Below, piece by piece: positions 34,796 to 43,269 of a stretch of DNA of 64,000 bases. The DNA is from JBFHIZ01 sp963666475 (GTDB lineage: Bacteria > Bacillota > Clostridia > Lachnospirales > Lachnospiraceae), in the NCBI GenBank assembly GCA_963666475.2, contig CAXXJM010000001.1, positions 2,158,576 through 2,222,575 on the forward strand. The letters are read 5' to 3'. The notes under the pieces are model-generated. The model was not told where the DNA came from and searched no databases. It worked only from the letters and a program-made list of their open reading frames with translations. Made by a program: the position numbers and the translations under genes. Positions within the stretch are counted from its first letter, which is position 1. Every line of letters begins with the position of its first letter.

Positions 34796-35471
34796 TCTCG
34801 ATTTGGAAACAACTGGACTCAATCCAAAATTGGATCGTATCATCGAAATAGGAGCGTTGAAAGTGGTTTCTGGGGAAGTGATAGAGACCTTCAGCACGTA
34901 TGTGTATCCTGGTCGAACATTGCCTTCGAGAATTGTTGAACTTACAGGGATTACGGACCATGATCTTGAGGATGCGAGAACAATATCAGAAATATTACCA
35001 GAACTTATCGATTTTATAGGTGATTTTCCATTGTTAGGACACAGCATATTGTTTGACTATTCCTTTCTGAAAAAGGCTTGTCAGGATTCAAAGATTCCAT
35101 TTGAAAAAGAAGGAATCGATACACTGCAATTAGCGCGAATATATTTGACAAATCTGGATAGTCGTAGATTGGAACATTTATGTAAACATTATGCCATTCC
35201 AATTTTGGCACATCGTGCTTTAGAAGATGCCAGAGCATCTCATTTTCTTTATCAAAAATTAGTCGAAGAATTTTATCAGGAAGAGACTTTTCGAACCAAA
35301 GGGCTTTTCTGTAAAATTAAAAGGGATACCCCAATCACTCCAAAACAGATTCAATTTTTAGAGGATCTGATCAAAAGACACAATCTGCAGCCAGAGTATC
35401 AAGTAAAGGAATTGTTTAAGAGTGAAGCAAGTCGTGAGATTGACAAAATTCTTGCAACTTTCGGTCGATGA
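34776..35471 (+). CDS. DEDDh 3'-5' exonuclease (DnaQ/PolC-epsilon-like)
   Basis: A 231-residue exonuclease with Exo I SLDLETTGL (D and E), Exo II HSILFDYSFL, and the Exo III-type HRALEDARA with the general-base His. It looks like the proofreading domain of DNA polymerase III epsilon or PolC as a stand-alone protein. The C-terminal about 60 residues (PITPKQIQFLEDLIKRHN) form a small extra domain seen in exonuclease-linked proteins. AAAGGAGG sits inside nth before ATG 34776. Its 3' end overlaps a convergent gene by 56 bases. Confidence 0.9.
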   Translation: MVASYVSLDLETTGLNPKLDRIIEIGALKVVSGEVIETFSTYVYPGRTLPSRIVELTGITDHDLEDARTISEILPELIDFIGDFPLLGHSILFDYSFLKKACQDSKIPFEKEGIDTLQLARIYLTNLDSRRLEHLCKHYAIPILAHRALEDARASHFLYQKLVEEFYQEETFRTKGLFCKIKRDTPITPKQIQFLEDLIKRHNLQPEYQVKELFKSEASREIDKILATFGR

Positions 35472-36084
35472 TTTTTTTTCTGGATTCTGGGAGCAAGAAG
35501 GTATGTTGTAAGAGGGAATCTACTTGTTCTGATTTCCCTTTTTGAACATAAATTTCAGCAAGTAAAAGATAGCTATTTGTGATGTCGGTATTTGTCTGTA
35601 AAGCGAATTCTAAGAGTTCTTCGGAAAGTTCTGGATATCCCAAATCAAAATACTTTTTTGCTAGCTTTTGAAGTGTACGTACCAACAGGGTATAGTTTTG
35701 ATCATACTCGGATAATGCAGCGAGATTTGCTACACCATATTGAAGTTTCAGTTCGGTGTTGCTATATCCAGTCAAATTCAGTACTCGTTTCTGTGATAAA
35801 TCCATGAGACGAGTGTGATCTTCATGAAGCTCAGAGTAATCACTTTCGGACATGGTTTCTTTTATAAAAGAGTCCGAAATTCTTGAAGTTGTAAGCACGG
35901 ATAGAAATTTTTCCGGAATTTGAATATAGTCTAAATGTTCAATGTCTTTTCTTCTTGTGTGGTTAGCCTCTTGTTCTTTTTCAAAAAAGGAACGATTCTG
36001 CATGGGATCGTCATTTTTATGGCGTCTCATGGACCAAGAAAAGAATATAATGAAAATGATAAAACTTGCAAAAAGAGGGTACAT
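35416..36084 (-). CDS. Membrane-anchored TPR-like protein
   Basis: A 222-residue protein: an N-terminal membrane anchor (PLFASFIIFIIFFSW), a charged linker, then helical repeats (about 120-200) with TPR-like spacing (YPELSEELLEFALQTNTDITNSY...LAEIYVQKG). The function is unknown; TPR proteins usually bind partner proteins. The gene is convergent with the exonuclease and shares 56 bases with it at the 3' end. AAAGGA lies 11 bases before the ATG. The protein-like composition argues it is real. Confidence 0.75.
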   Translation of the reverse strand: MYPLFASFIIFIIFFSWSMRRHKNDDPMQNRSFFEKEQEANHTRRKDIEHLDYIQIPEKFLSVLTTSRISDSFIKETMSESDYSELHEDHTRLMDLSQKRVLNLTGYSNTELKLQYGVANLAALSEYDQNYTLLVRTLQKLAKKYFDLGYPELSEELLEFALQTNTDITNSYLLLAEIYVQKGKSEQVDSLLQHTFLLPESRKKIIDRKLQEFCQSHDLLHS

Positions 36085-36177
36085 ACTATATAATATCCTT
36101 TCAGTGGAAATGTATTTTTTAGCCGCAAAATCACGTTATATTAACATATTATAGATAAGAATTAGTGAGGAATTTTC

Positions 36178-36282
36178 ATGAACAGAAAAAAACAACGTAT
36201 CATTTCAGCAGTCATTGTCATCATCATAGTGCTTGCGATGGTAATACCTATGGTATTCTCTTCGTTTGCCGCTTGGATGTAG
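36178..36282 (+). CDS. 34-residue single-helix membrane microprotein
   Basis: ATG 36178 behind GTGAGG opens a 34-residue frame. It has a basic start (MNRKKQRI) followed by one hydrophobic helix (ISAVIVIIIVLAMVIPMVF) and the end SSFAAWM. The pattern resembles tiny membrane proteins found near exonuclease or VanW genes in Clostridia. The function is unknown; it could be an envelope-stress or regulatory microprotein. It lies 64 bases before the VanW gene on the same strand. Confidence 0.6.
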   Translation: MNRKKQRIISAVIVIIIVLAMVIPMVFSSFAAWM

Positions 36283-36346
36283 CATATCTGTAAGATAAGA
36301 ATAACAGAATAAATATGCTGAATCAAGAATAAGAGTATGGTGAAAT

Positions 36347-37804
36347 ATGAAAAAGAATAAGAAAATGATATGGATCGCAGCAGTAATATTATGTGTAGCT
36401 GCCACAGTTTATGTTTACGAGGACCGTGCCGAAGCAGAAGGCATGGATACGATTTATGAGGGTCTGTATCTTGAGGAGATCAATCTATCTGGATTGACCA
36501 TAGAACAGGCTACGGAAGCAATGCAGGCCTATGCCAAATCAGTACTGGAAACTCCAGTGATACTCTCCATAGATGAAGAAACAACCGTTGAAACAGACCT
36601 AGGGTCCCTTGGTCTTGCTTTAGCGAATCCAGAAGTTGTGGAGCAGGCTTTTCATTATGGTAGAGGTGGAAATTTAATTCATCGTTTTAAAGAAATCCAA
36701 GACTTAAAGAAATCAAATGTAACACTTGAAATGAACTTTTCATTTGACGAAGAACTTGCAGAGTCATGGCTCACAGACAATCTGGCTTCATTTGATATTG
36801 AGGCCATTGATGCGATTTATGAAAGAGTGGATGGAGAAGTTCAAATTGTTCCTGAGACGATTGGACGCGCATTAAATGTGATGGAAAGTTTATCTACTGT
36901 AAAAAAAGCTGCACTTACTGAGTGGAAAGCAGAGAGCATTTCTCTCGATATGACGTTTGATGACGTCATTCCTAGAGGAACTCAAGAAGAATTTGCTCAA
37001 ATTACTGACATTCTTGGAACGTATACAACTAGTTACAAAACATCTGCAGCAGATCGAAGTGGAAATGTTGAAAATGGAGCAAGCAAAGTAAACGGAAACT
37101 TTTTATACCCAGGAGAAGAATTCTCTGCATATGAGGCTGTAGAACCGTTTACTTATGAAAATGGTTATTATGATGCAGGTTCCTACTTAAATGGTATTGT
37201 TGTAGACAGTATCGGTGGTGGAATTTGTCAGGTATCGACAACGCTTTATAATGCGGCAATTCGTGCAGAACTCGAGATTACACAAAGACAACCTCATTCG
37301 ATGATTGTAACATATGTTCCGGTATCCGCAGATGCAGCGATTGCAGGTACTTGGAAAGATTTAAAATTTGTAAATAACACGGAACATCCTATTTATATTG
37401 AAGGTACAACCGTAAACAAAAAATTGACATTTACAATTTATGGAGTCGACGAACGCGCTGAAAACCGTACAATTACTTTTGAGAATAAGATCTTGGAAGA
37501 GACCGTTCCTGCGGATGAAAAAATCGTCCAAACAGAGGACTCTCCGTTTGGATATGTAAGTGTACAAAGCGTACATGTTGGATATCGGGCAGAACTTTGG
37601 AAGATCGTATCGGTTGACGGTGTAGAGACAGAGCGAATTAAAATGAATGAAAGTAAGTATAACGCAACGCCAAGAACTTTGGTGATTGGTGTATCTGGTG
37701 CTTCGGAGGAAATCCGCGCCGCATTAAATGCCGCAGTAGCGACTGGAAGCATCGAGCACGTTCGAGCAACCGTGCAGGCAATCCTTGCAACGCCCGCACC
37801 TTAG
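36347..37804 (+). CDS. VanW family protein
   Basis: A 485-residue exported protein with one N-terminal membrane helix (about 5-22, with signal-peptide character). The region at about 45-205 is a pair of peptidoglycan-binding-4-like repeats. The VanW domain follows (about 225-365) with PGEEFSAYEAV and IGGGICQVSTTLYNAA, the family's hallmark. A G5-like beta domain (about 375-450) follows. VanW proteins are linked to the cell wall, and some sit in vancomycin-resistance clusters, but their reaction is unknown. No van genes are nearby, so a general wall role is likely. Confidence 0.9.
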   Translation: MKKNKKMIWIAAVILCVAATVYVYEDRAEAEGMDTIYEGLYLEEINLSGLTIEQATEAMQAYAKSVLETPVILSIDEETTVETDLGSLGLALANPEVVEQAFHYGRGGNLIHRFKEIQDLKKSNVTLEMNFSFDEELAESWLTDNLASFDIEAIDAIYERVDGEVQIVPETIGRALNVMESLSTVKKAALTEWKAESISLDMTFDDVIPRGTQEEFAQITDILGTYTTSYKTSAADRSGNVENGASKVNGNFLYPGEEFSAYEAVEPFTYENGYYDAGSYLNGIVVDSIGGGICQVSTTLYNAAIRAELEITQRQPHSMIVTYVPVSADAAIAGTWKDLKFVNNTEHPIYIEGTTVNKKLTFTIYGVDERAENRTITFENKILEETVPADEKIVQTEDSPFGYVSVQSVHVGYRAELWKIVSVDGVETERIKMNESKYNATPRTLVIGVSGASEEIRAALNAAVATGSIEHVRATVQAILATPAP

Positions 37805-37840
37805 AATAGATTTTGAAAGAATAATAAAGGCTGGTAGTAA

Positions 37841-38830
37841 ATGGAAATCGGGAAAGTACCTGAGAACGTATTAAAGCGTTCCATTTTAAAACAAATAAAA
37901 ACGCATAGAGAAGAAGTACTTGTAGGCGCAGGAGTAGGGGAAGACTGCGCCTTTTTAGCGCTTCAAGAAGACGAAGCGTTTGTGCTTTCTACAGATCCAG
38001 TAACAGGAACCAGTAAAGATATTGGAAAATTAGCGATTCACGTTACCATGAATGATTTAGCAAGTGCAGGAGCAGAACCAATCGGCGTCCTGCTATCCAT
38101 GCTACTTCCAAAAGATACCACGGAAGCAGACATCAAAGAAATCATGCATCAGGTATCAGAAGAATGCGAAGCTTTGAACGTTCAGACGGTTGGTGGACAT
38201 ACAGAGATTACAGCTGCAGTGAATACGGCGATTCTTACCGTAACGGGAATTGGAAAAGTAAAAAAAGACCGAATCATGCGTACAAAAGACGCAAGACCGG
38301 GTCAGGATATAGTCATTACCAAATGGATTGGTCTGGAAGGAACATCTATTTTGGCAAAAGAAAAAGAAGAGGCGCTTGCTACACGTTTTGCAATGCCTTT
38401 TATTAACCGTGCAAAAGATTTTGATCAATATCTTTCTGTAGTACCGGAGGCGGCCACCGCCATTAAGTCTGGCGCAAGTGCGATGCATGACGTCACAGAA
38501 GGTGGTATTTTTGGAGCACTCTGGGAAATTGCAGAAAGCGCTGGTGTCGGACTGGAAATCGATTTAAAGAAAATTCCGGTACAGCAAGAGACAATTGAAT
38601 TGTGCGAGTTTTTTGGAATCAATCCTTACTATTTGATTTCAAGCGGATCAATGATCATTGTGACAGACGATGGGCATGATCTGGTTCGGGCTCTCGAAAA
38701 AGAACAGATCCATAGTGCAGTTGTTGGAAAAATAATGGCAGGAAATGACCGTGTCATATTAAATAATGGAGAACGAAGATTTTTAGAACCACCGAAACCT
38801 GATGAGCTCTACCGGGCGATGGAAATGTAA
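37841..38830 (+). CDS. PurM/AIR-synthase superfamily protein (HypE/ThiL-like)
   Basis: A 329-residue protein of the PurM-like ATP-binding superfamily: GVGEDCAFLAL near the N-terminus, LAIHVTMNDLASAGAEPIG (metal/ATP loop), VGGHTEIT, and the C-terminal DVTEGGIFGALWEIA. Family members use ATP to activate a carbonyl or carbamoyl (PurM, ThiL, HypE, SelD). It lacks the HypE C-terminal PRIC motif, and no hydrogenase genes are near, so it is not HypE itself. It heads an operon with an Lrp regulator and an aminotransferase, so a tie to amino acid metabolism is possible. Confidence 0.85.
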   Translation: MEIGKVPENVLKRSILKQIKTHREEVLVGAGVGEDCAFLALQEDEAFVLSTDPVTGTSKDIGKLAIHVTMNDLASAGAEPIGVLLSMLLPKDTTEADIKEIMHQVSEECEALNVQTVGGHTEITAAVNTAILTVTGIGKVKKDRIMRTKDARPGQDIVITKWIGLEGTSILAKEKEEALATRFAMPFINRAKDFDQYLSVVPEAATAIKSGASAMHDVTEGGIFGALWEIAESAGVGLEIDLKKIPVQQETIELCEFFGINPYYLISSGSMIIVTDDGHDLVRALEKEQIHSAVVGKIMAGNDRVILNNGERRFLEPPKPDELYRAMEM

Positions 38831-38855
38831 ACTAGCAATCGGATAAGGAGAACAA

Positions 38856-39341
38856 ATGATGAGAGAAGAGATTTTAAAGATCCTGGAAAAAAATAGTCGA
38901 ATCGACGTAGATGAACTTGCAGTTCGTCTTGGCGAAACAGAAGAAAATATCTTAAATGAGATCAAGAAAATGGAAGAAGAAGGAATTATCTGTGGATTCC
39001 ATACTTTGATCGACTGGAGTAAAACGGAAATAGAAAAATTATCCGCGCTCATAGAAGTGCGTGTGACACCACAAAGAGGACGTGGATTTGATAGCATTGC
39101 AGAAAGAATCTATCAATTTCCTGAAGTCAGCGCAGTATATCTGATGTCTGGTGCATATGACTTAATGGTCATTGTAGACGCAAAAACACTGATTGACGTA
39201 TCGAGATTTGTTTCAGACAAATTATCTGCAGAAGAATCCGTTCTATCCACAGCAACACATTTTATTCTTAAAAAATACAAAGATCATGGAACTATCCTGC
39301 AAGAGAAAAAAGTCGATGAAAGGATAAGTGTGACTCCATGA
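38856..39341 (+). CDS. Lrp/AsnC family transcriptional regulator
   Basis: A 161-residue regulator with an N-terminal winged helix-turn-helix (ILKILEKNSRIDVDELAVRL, about 4-50) and a C-terminal RAM ligand-binding domain (about 65-140, with VSAVYLMSGAYDLMVIVDA). These proteins sense amino acids and form octamers. AAGGAG precedes the paired ATGs at 38856 and 38859. Its stop overlaps the aminotransferase start by 4 bases, a pair conserved in Firmicutes, which makes that gene the likely target. Confidence 0.92.
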   Translation: MMREEILKILEKNSRIDVDELAVRLGETEENILNEIKKMEEEGIICGFHTLIDWSKTEIEKLSALIEVRVTPQRGRGFDSIAERIYQFPEVSAVYLMSGAYDLMVIVDAKTLIDVSRFVSDKLSAEESVLSTATHFILKKYKDHGTILQEKKVDERISVTP

Positions 39342-40519
39342 GAAATCCATTATCAGACTTAGTGGTAGAAATCAAACCTTCCGGTATTCGTAAATTCTTT
39401 GATCTGGTAACGGAGATGAAAGATGCGATTACGTTAGGTGTTGGTGAACCGGATTTTGATACCCCGTGGCATATTCGTGATGAAGGTATTTATTCCTTGA
39501 GACAAGGGAAAACATTTTATACTTCAAATGCAGGACTTATGGAACTGCGAAAAGAAATAGTGTCTTATATTCAGCGAAGACAAAACCTCACATACGACCC
39601 AAAGAGTGAAGTCATTGTCACTGTTGGAGGCTCAGAAGCAATTGATATTGGGCTTCGTGCGATGGTGAATCCAGGCGATGAGGTAATTATTCCGCAACCA
39701 AGTTATGTGTCCTACGAACCATGCGCGTTGTTGGCAGGCGCAAAACCTGTCATTATTGAATTAAAAGAAGAAAATGAATTCCGTTTGACAGCAGAAGAAC
39801 TTCGAAATGCAATTACAGAAAAAACAAAAGTACTGATTCTTCCATTTCCGAACAACCCTACGGGTGCAATTATGGACGAGCATGATTTGATTGAAATTGC
39901 AAAAGTGGTCGCTGAACATGATTTGTTTATTATCTCTGATGAAATCTATTCAGAACTTAGCTACAATGGCGAACATATTTCCATAGCAACCATTCCAGGA
40001 ATGAAAGAAAGAACGATTATGATCAATGGTTTTTCCAAAGGATATGCAATGACTGGATGGAGACTAGGCTATGCATGTGGGCCAAAGCTGATCATTGAGC
40101 AGATGACAAAGATTCATCAGTTCGCAATAATGTGTGCACCTACGATGAGCCAATATGCTGCGATTGACGCACTCCGAAATGGAGATGAAGATGTCGAGAC
40201 TATGCGTAATGCATACAATCAAAGAAGACGATTTTTAATGCATGAATTTAAAAAAATGGGAATCACCTGTTTTGAACCCTTCGGAGCATTTTATGTATTT
40301 CCTTCTATCAAAGAATTTGGAATTTCATCCGAAGAATTTGCGAATCGACTATTGATGGAAGAAAAGGTGGCAATTGTTCCGGGTACGGCATTCGGTGACT
40401 GCGGAGAAGGATTTATGCGAATTTCATATGCGTATTCCATAGAACATCTTAAGACTGCAATGGTCAGAATTCATGCTTTCGTGGATCGTCTTAGAGAAGA
40501 GCAAAAAAAGGAGCAATAA
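39338..40519 (+). CDS. PLP-dependent aminotransferase, class I/II
   Basis: A 393-residue fold-type I aminotransferase. It shows the GVGEPDFDTPWHI substrate loop, PNNPTGA, DEIYSEL (the PLP N1 Asp) and the PLP lysine in NGFSKGYAMTGWRLG, followed by MRISYAYS with the carboxylate-binding Arg. It belongs to the aspartate/aromatic aminotransferase subgroup of Firmicutes; the exact amino acid is not certain. It is coupled to the Lrp regulator by a 4-base overlap and followed 2 bases later by trmL. Confidence 0.93.
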   Translation: MRNPLSDLVVEIKPSGIRKFFDLVTEMKDAITLGVGEPDFDTPWHIRDEGIYSLRQGKTFYTSNAGLMELRKEIVSYIQRRQNLTYDPKSEVIVTVGGSEAIDIGLRAMVNPGDEVIIPQPSYVSYEPCALLAGAKPVIIELKEENEFRLTAEELRNAITEKTKVLILPFPNNPTGAIMDEHDLIEIAKVVAEHDLFIISDEIYSELSYNGEHISIATIPGMKERTIMINGFSKGYAMTGWRLGYACGPKLIIEQMTKIHQFAIMCAPTMSQYAAIDALRNGDEDVETMRNAYNQRRRFLMHEFKKMGITCFEPFGAFYVFPSIKEFGISSEEFANRLLMEEKVAIVPGTAFGDCGEGFMRISYAYSIEHLKTAMVRIHAFVDRLREEQKKEQ

Positions 40520-40521
40520 AA

Positions 40522-41031
40522 ATGAACATCATTTTACACCAACCTGAGATACCACAGAATACAGGTAATATTGGCAGAACTTGCGTTGCAACCGATACGA
40601 AATTGCATTTGATCGAACCATTTGGATTTCGTCTGGACGATAAAGCAATCAAACGCTCCGGAATGGATTACTGGAAAGATTTGGATGTGACTAGATATAT
40701 GAATTTTGAAGAATTTCTAGAAAAAAATCCAAAGGCAAAGATTTTTATGGCGACGACCAAAGCGAAGCATGTGTATTCAGAGGTAAGCTATGGACCAGAT
40801 GATTTTATTATGTTTGGGAAGGAAAGCGCTGGGATTCCAGAAGAGATTTTGGTGGATTATGAAGAGACTTGTATTCGTATACCAATGTGTAATGATATTC
40901 GGTCACTGAACCTTTCGAATTCGGTCGCTATTATCTTATATGAGGCGCTCAAGCAAAATCATTTTGCTGGGATGCAGGAGACGGGAGAATTGCATCGATT
41001 GAAATGGCATGATGCAAAAGAACCAGAATAA
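40522..41031 (+). CDS. trmL: tRNA (cytidine(34)-2'-O)-methyltransferase
   Basis: A 169-residue SPOUT (trefoil-knot) methyltransferase that modifies the wobble nucleotide of tRNA-Leu. It has MNIILHQPEIPQNTGNIGRTC with the catalytic Arg, FGKESAGIPEE (motif 2), and the knot sequence IPMCNDIRSLNLSNSVAI (motif 3). It is of normal length. AAAGGAG precedes ATG 40522. It is the last gene of the PurM-like/Lrp/aminotransferase transcript and ends at a long hairpin. Confidence 0.94.
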   Translation: MNIILHQPEIPQNTGNIGRTCVATDTKLHLIEPFGFRLDDKAIKRSGMDYWKDLDVTRYMNFEEFLEKNPKAKIFMATTKAKHVYSEVSYGPDDFIMFGKESAGIPEEILVDYEETCIRIPMCNDIRSLNLSNSVAIILYEALKQNHFAGMQETGELHRLKWHDAKEPE

Positions 41032-41040
41032 AATAGAGCC

Positions 41041-41087
41041 AGAAGATTTTCTTATTGAAAATCTTCTGGCTCTATTTCGTTGAGGTC
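41041..41087. terminator. Bidirectional terminator, perfect 21-bp stem
   Basis: The arms 41041-41061 and 41067-41087 pair over 21 bp without a mismatch around a TTATT loop. It separates trmL from the convergent kinase, and the kinase's last codons (41052 onward) lie within the stem. Confidence 0.85.
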
Positions 41088-42494
41088 TTTGGATTTTAGC
41101 AATGTGAACGTGAACTCAGTTCCCACGCCTTCAGTACTCATAACATGGATGTTTTCTCCGTGAGAATGAATAATCTCTTTTGTAATAGAAAGCCCTAATC
41201 CTGTTCCCTTTTTGTCTTTTCCTCTGGAAATATCAGTTTTATAGAAGCGGTCCCAAATATAGGTCAAACTTTGTTTTGGAATGCCAATTCCCGAGTCTTT
41301 CACAGAGACCCAAAGTCTGTTTTTCTTCTCGACGGTTTCAATGCGTATGATGGAATCGTTGTGAGAGAATTTGATTGCATTATCCAGCAGATTGTAGAGT
41401 ACCTGTTGTATTTTAACGGAATCTGCATTGACAAACATGAGCTCGCCAGTTAAAAGTAACTCGATAGCGATATGTTTTGCTTTGCAGGTCCCCTCGAAGG
41501 AACTGGCTGTATCGCGAATCACCTGATTGATTTCGAAATCCTTGCGTTCCAAGATCATATCTTTGGTATTTAAGTTATTTAAAGTCAAAAGACTGTTGGT
41601 AAGTTTGGTCAGACGCTCTGCCTCGTTTAATACGATGCGAAGGTACTTCTCGCTTTGGTCACTTGGAATGGTTCCGTCGATCATTGCTTCTAAATAACCC
41701 CGGATGGAAGTTAAGGGAGAGCGGAAATCGTGAGAGATATTTGCAACTAATCTTTTTTTGTTATCTTCACTTTTGGCCACTTCGCTTGCCATATAGGAAA
41801 GAGAATTGGCAAGATACCCTATTTCATCATCGTTATCAATTTGAAGTTCATAGCGAAAGTTTCCATTTGCATAGGCTTCTGTAGCTGAAGTGATTTTTCG
41901 AATGGGGATATACACAATTCCGGTAAAAAATAAGAGAATAATCAACGACAATATAAATACCGCAATATATGTGATGTATGCAATGTTTAAGTAACGGTCC
42001 CGAACGGTGTAAAGATTATCCATTGGATAGTGGATAACCACATACCCCTGTACACGAAAGTTGGTAGTAATTGGTGCGAATACACTTAACATTTCTTTTT
42101 TGAAGGTATGGAAGAAATCGCCCTCAATATAATATTGTGATATCGTTACGGTCGGATCAAAGTTTTCAACGATTACCTGATCGGCAACATCCAAAGGTTC
42201 TTCAGAATCCAATACCACACGTCCAGAAGGATTGATGATCCAAATCGAAGAGGATAGAAATACATCCAGCGCTTCCAACTGTGTCTGCACGGCTTCTAAT
42301 GAAATCTGATTGTCGTAGAGTCCGGTTGCATAGGTATTTGCAATTAAGGTCGCTTCTTTATATAGAGATTCTGCACGCTGATGTTTGACTTGTTCAAGCA
42401 TCAAGTTCGAGATTAAGGTCGAAACAATCAGAAAACCAAAAAATGCGAATAATGCATAGACCAAAATAAATTTTAAATATAGAGTTTTTCTCAT
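41052..42494 (-). CDS. Sensor histidine kinase
   Basis: A 480-residue membrane kinase. It has membrane helices at about 8-28 and 165-190 bracketing an extracytoplasmic sensor of about 135 residues, then a HAMP domain (PIRKITSATEAYANGN). The HisKA box is NISHDFRSPLTSIRG, with the phospho-His. The ATPase domain has N box LLDNAIKFSHND, G1 DSGIGIP, and G2 GKDKKGTGLGLSI. It lies 27 bases after its response regulator. The ligand is unknown. The 3' end forms part of the shared terminator hairpin. Confidence 0.94.
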   Translation of the reverse strand: MRKTLYLKFILVYALFAFFGFLIVSTLISNLMLEQVKHQRAESLYKEATLIANTYATGLYDNQISLEAVQTQLEALDVFLSSSIWIINPSGRVVLDSEEPLDVADQVIVENFDPTVTISQYYIEGDFFHTFKKEMLSVFAPITTNFRVQGYVVIHYPMDNLYTVRDRYLNIAYITYIAVFILSLIILLFFTGIVYIPIRKITSATEAYANGNFRYELQIDNDDEIGYLANSLSYMASEVAKSEDNKKRLVANISHDFRSPLTSIRGYLEAMIDGTIPSDQSEKYLRIVLNEAERLTKLTNSLLTLNNLNTKDMILERKDFEINQVIRDTASSFEGTCKAKHIAIELLLTGELMFVNADSVKIQQVLYNLLDNAIKFSHNDSIIRIETVEKKNRLWVSVKDSGIGIPKQSLTYIWDRFYKTDISRGKDKKGTGLGLSITKEIIHSHGENIHVMSTEGVGTEFTFTLLKSKDLNEIEPEDFQ

Positions 42495-42521
42495 AGTGCT
42501 CCTTTTGGGCCCGTTCTACTA

Positions 42522-43226
42522 CTAATTTGTTTTGAACTTATAACCGATGCCCCAAATGGTTGAAATGGACCATTGCTCATTGTCATGAATTTTTTCACGG
42601 AGACGTTTGATGTGGACGTCAACCGTTCTTGTATCACCAACATATTCATAACCCCAAATTCGATCAAGCAGCTGCTCTCTGGTGAATACGTGATTTGGTG
42701 AAGCGGCTAAGAAATATAAAAGTTCCAATTCCTTTGGTGGCATATCGATGGAGTTTCCACAGTATGTCACACTATAGTTCGTCAGGTTGATAGTTAAATC
42801 TGCGTATTCCACGATCTTTTCGTCGTCTGAAACTTCGACTTCTTTTGGCGCAATGGATTTGTACCTGCGTAGAACGGCTTTGACTCGAGCAACAAGTTCC
42901 TTGGTATCAAATGGCTTCTCCATATAGTCATCGGCTCCTAATTCGAGACCGAGGACTTTGTCGAACACTTCGCCTTTTGCAGAAAGCAGGATAATTGGAA
43001 GATTATCACTTCTTCGAATTTCCTGACACACCTGGTATCCGTCGATTCCAGGCAGCATAATGTCAAGCAAAATCAGGTTTGGCTTAAAAGTCTTCACTGC
43101 AGTCAAAGCGGTTTCTCCATCGTTTACGATCTTTGTTTCAAAGCACTCTTTCGTAAGATATAGCGAAATGAGCTCTGCAATGTTATTGTCATCGTCCACG
43201 ACTAATATTTTCTGTTTGCTTACCAT
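42522..43226 (-). CDS. Response regulator, OmpR/PhoB family
   Basis: A 234-residue regulator, partner of the kinase downstream. The receiver has KILVVDDDNNI, the phospho-Asp in LILLDIMLPGIDG and Lys in EKPFDTKE. The winged helix ends with VDVHIKRLREKI and WGIGYKF. I chose the ATG at 43226, which lies behind GGGAG; the longer start at 43250 adds a non-conserved MIRRWEIN. The response regulator gene comes first, the usual order for this type of operon. Confidence 0.94.
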   Translation of the reverse strand: MVSKQKILVVDDDNNIAELISLYLTKECFETKIVNDGETALTAVKTFKPNLILLDIMLPGIDGYQVCQEIRRSDNLPIILLSAKGEVFDKVLGLELGADDYMEKPFDTKELVARVKAVLRRYKSIAPKEVEVSDDEKIVEYADLTINLTNYSVTYCGNSIDMPPKELELLYFLAASPNHVFTREQLLDRIWGYEYVGDTRTVDVHIKRLREKIHDNEQWSISTIWGIGYKFKTN

Positions 43227-43269
43227 ATTTATCTCCCATCTGCGTATCATGAACGCATAAAATTTGAAC

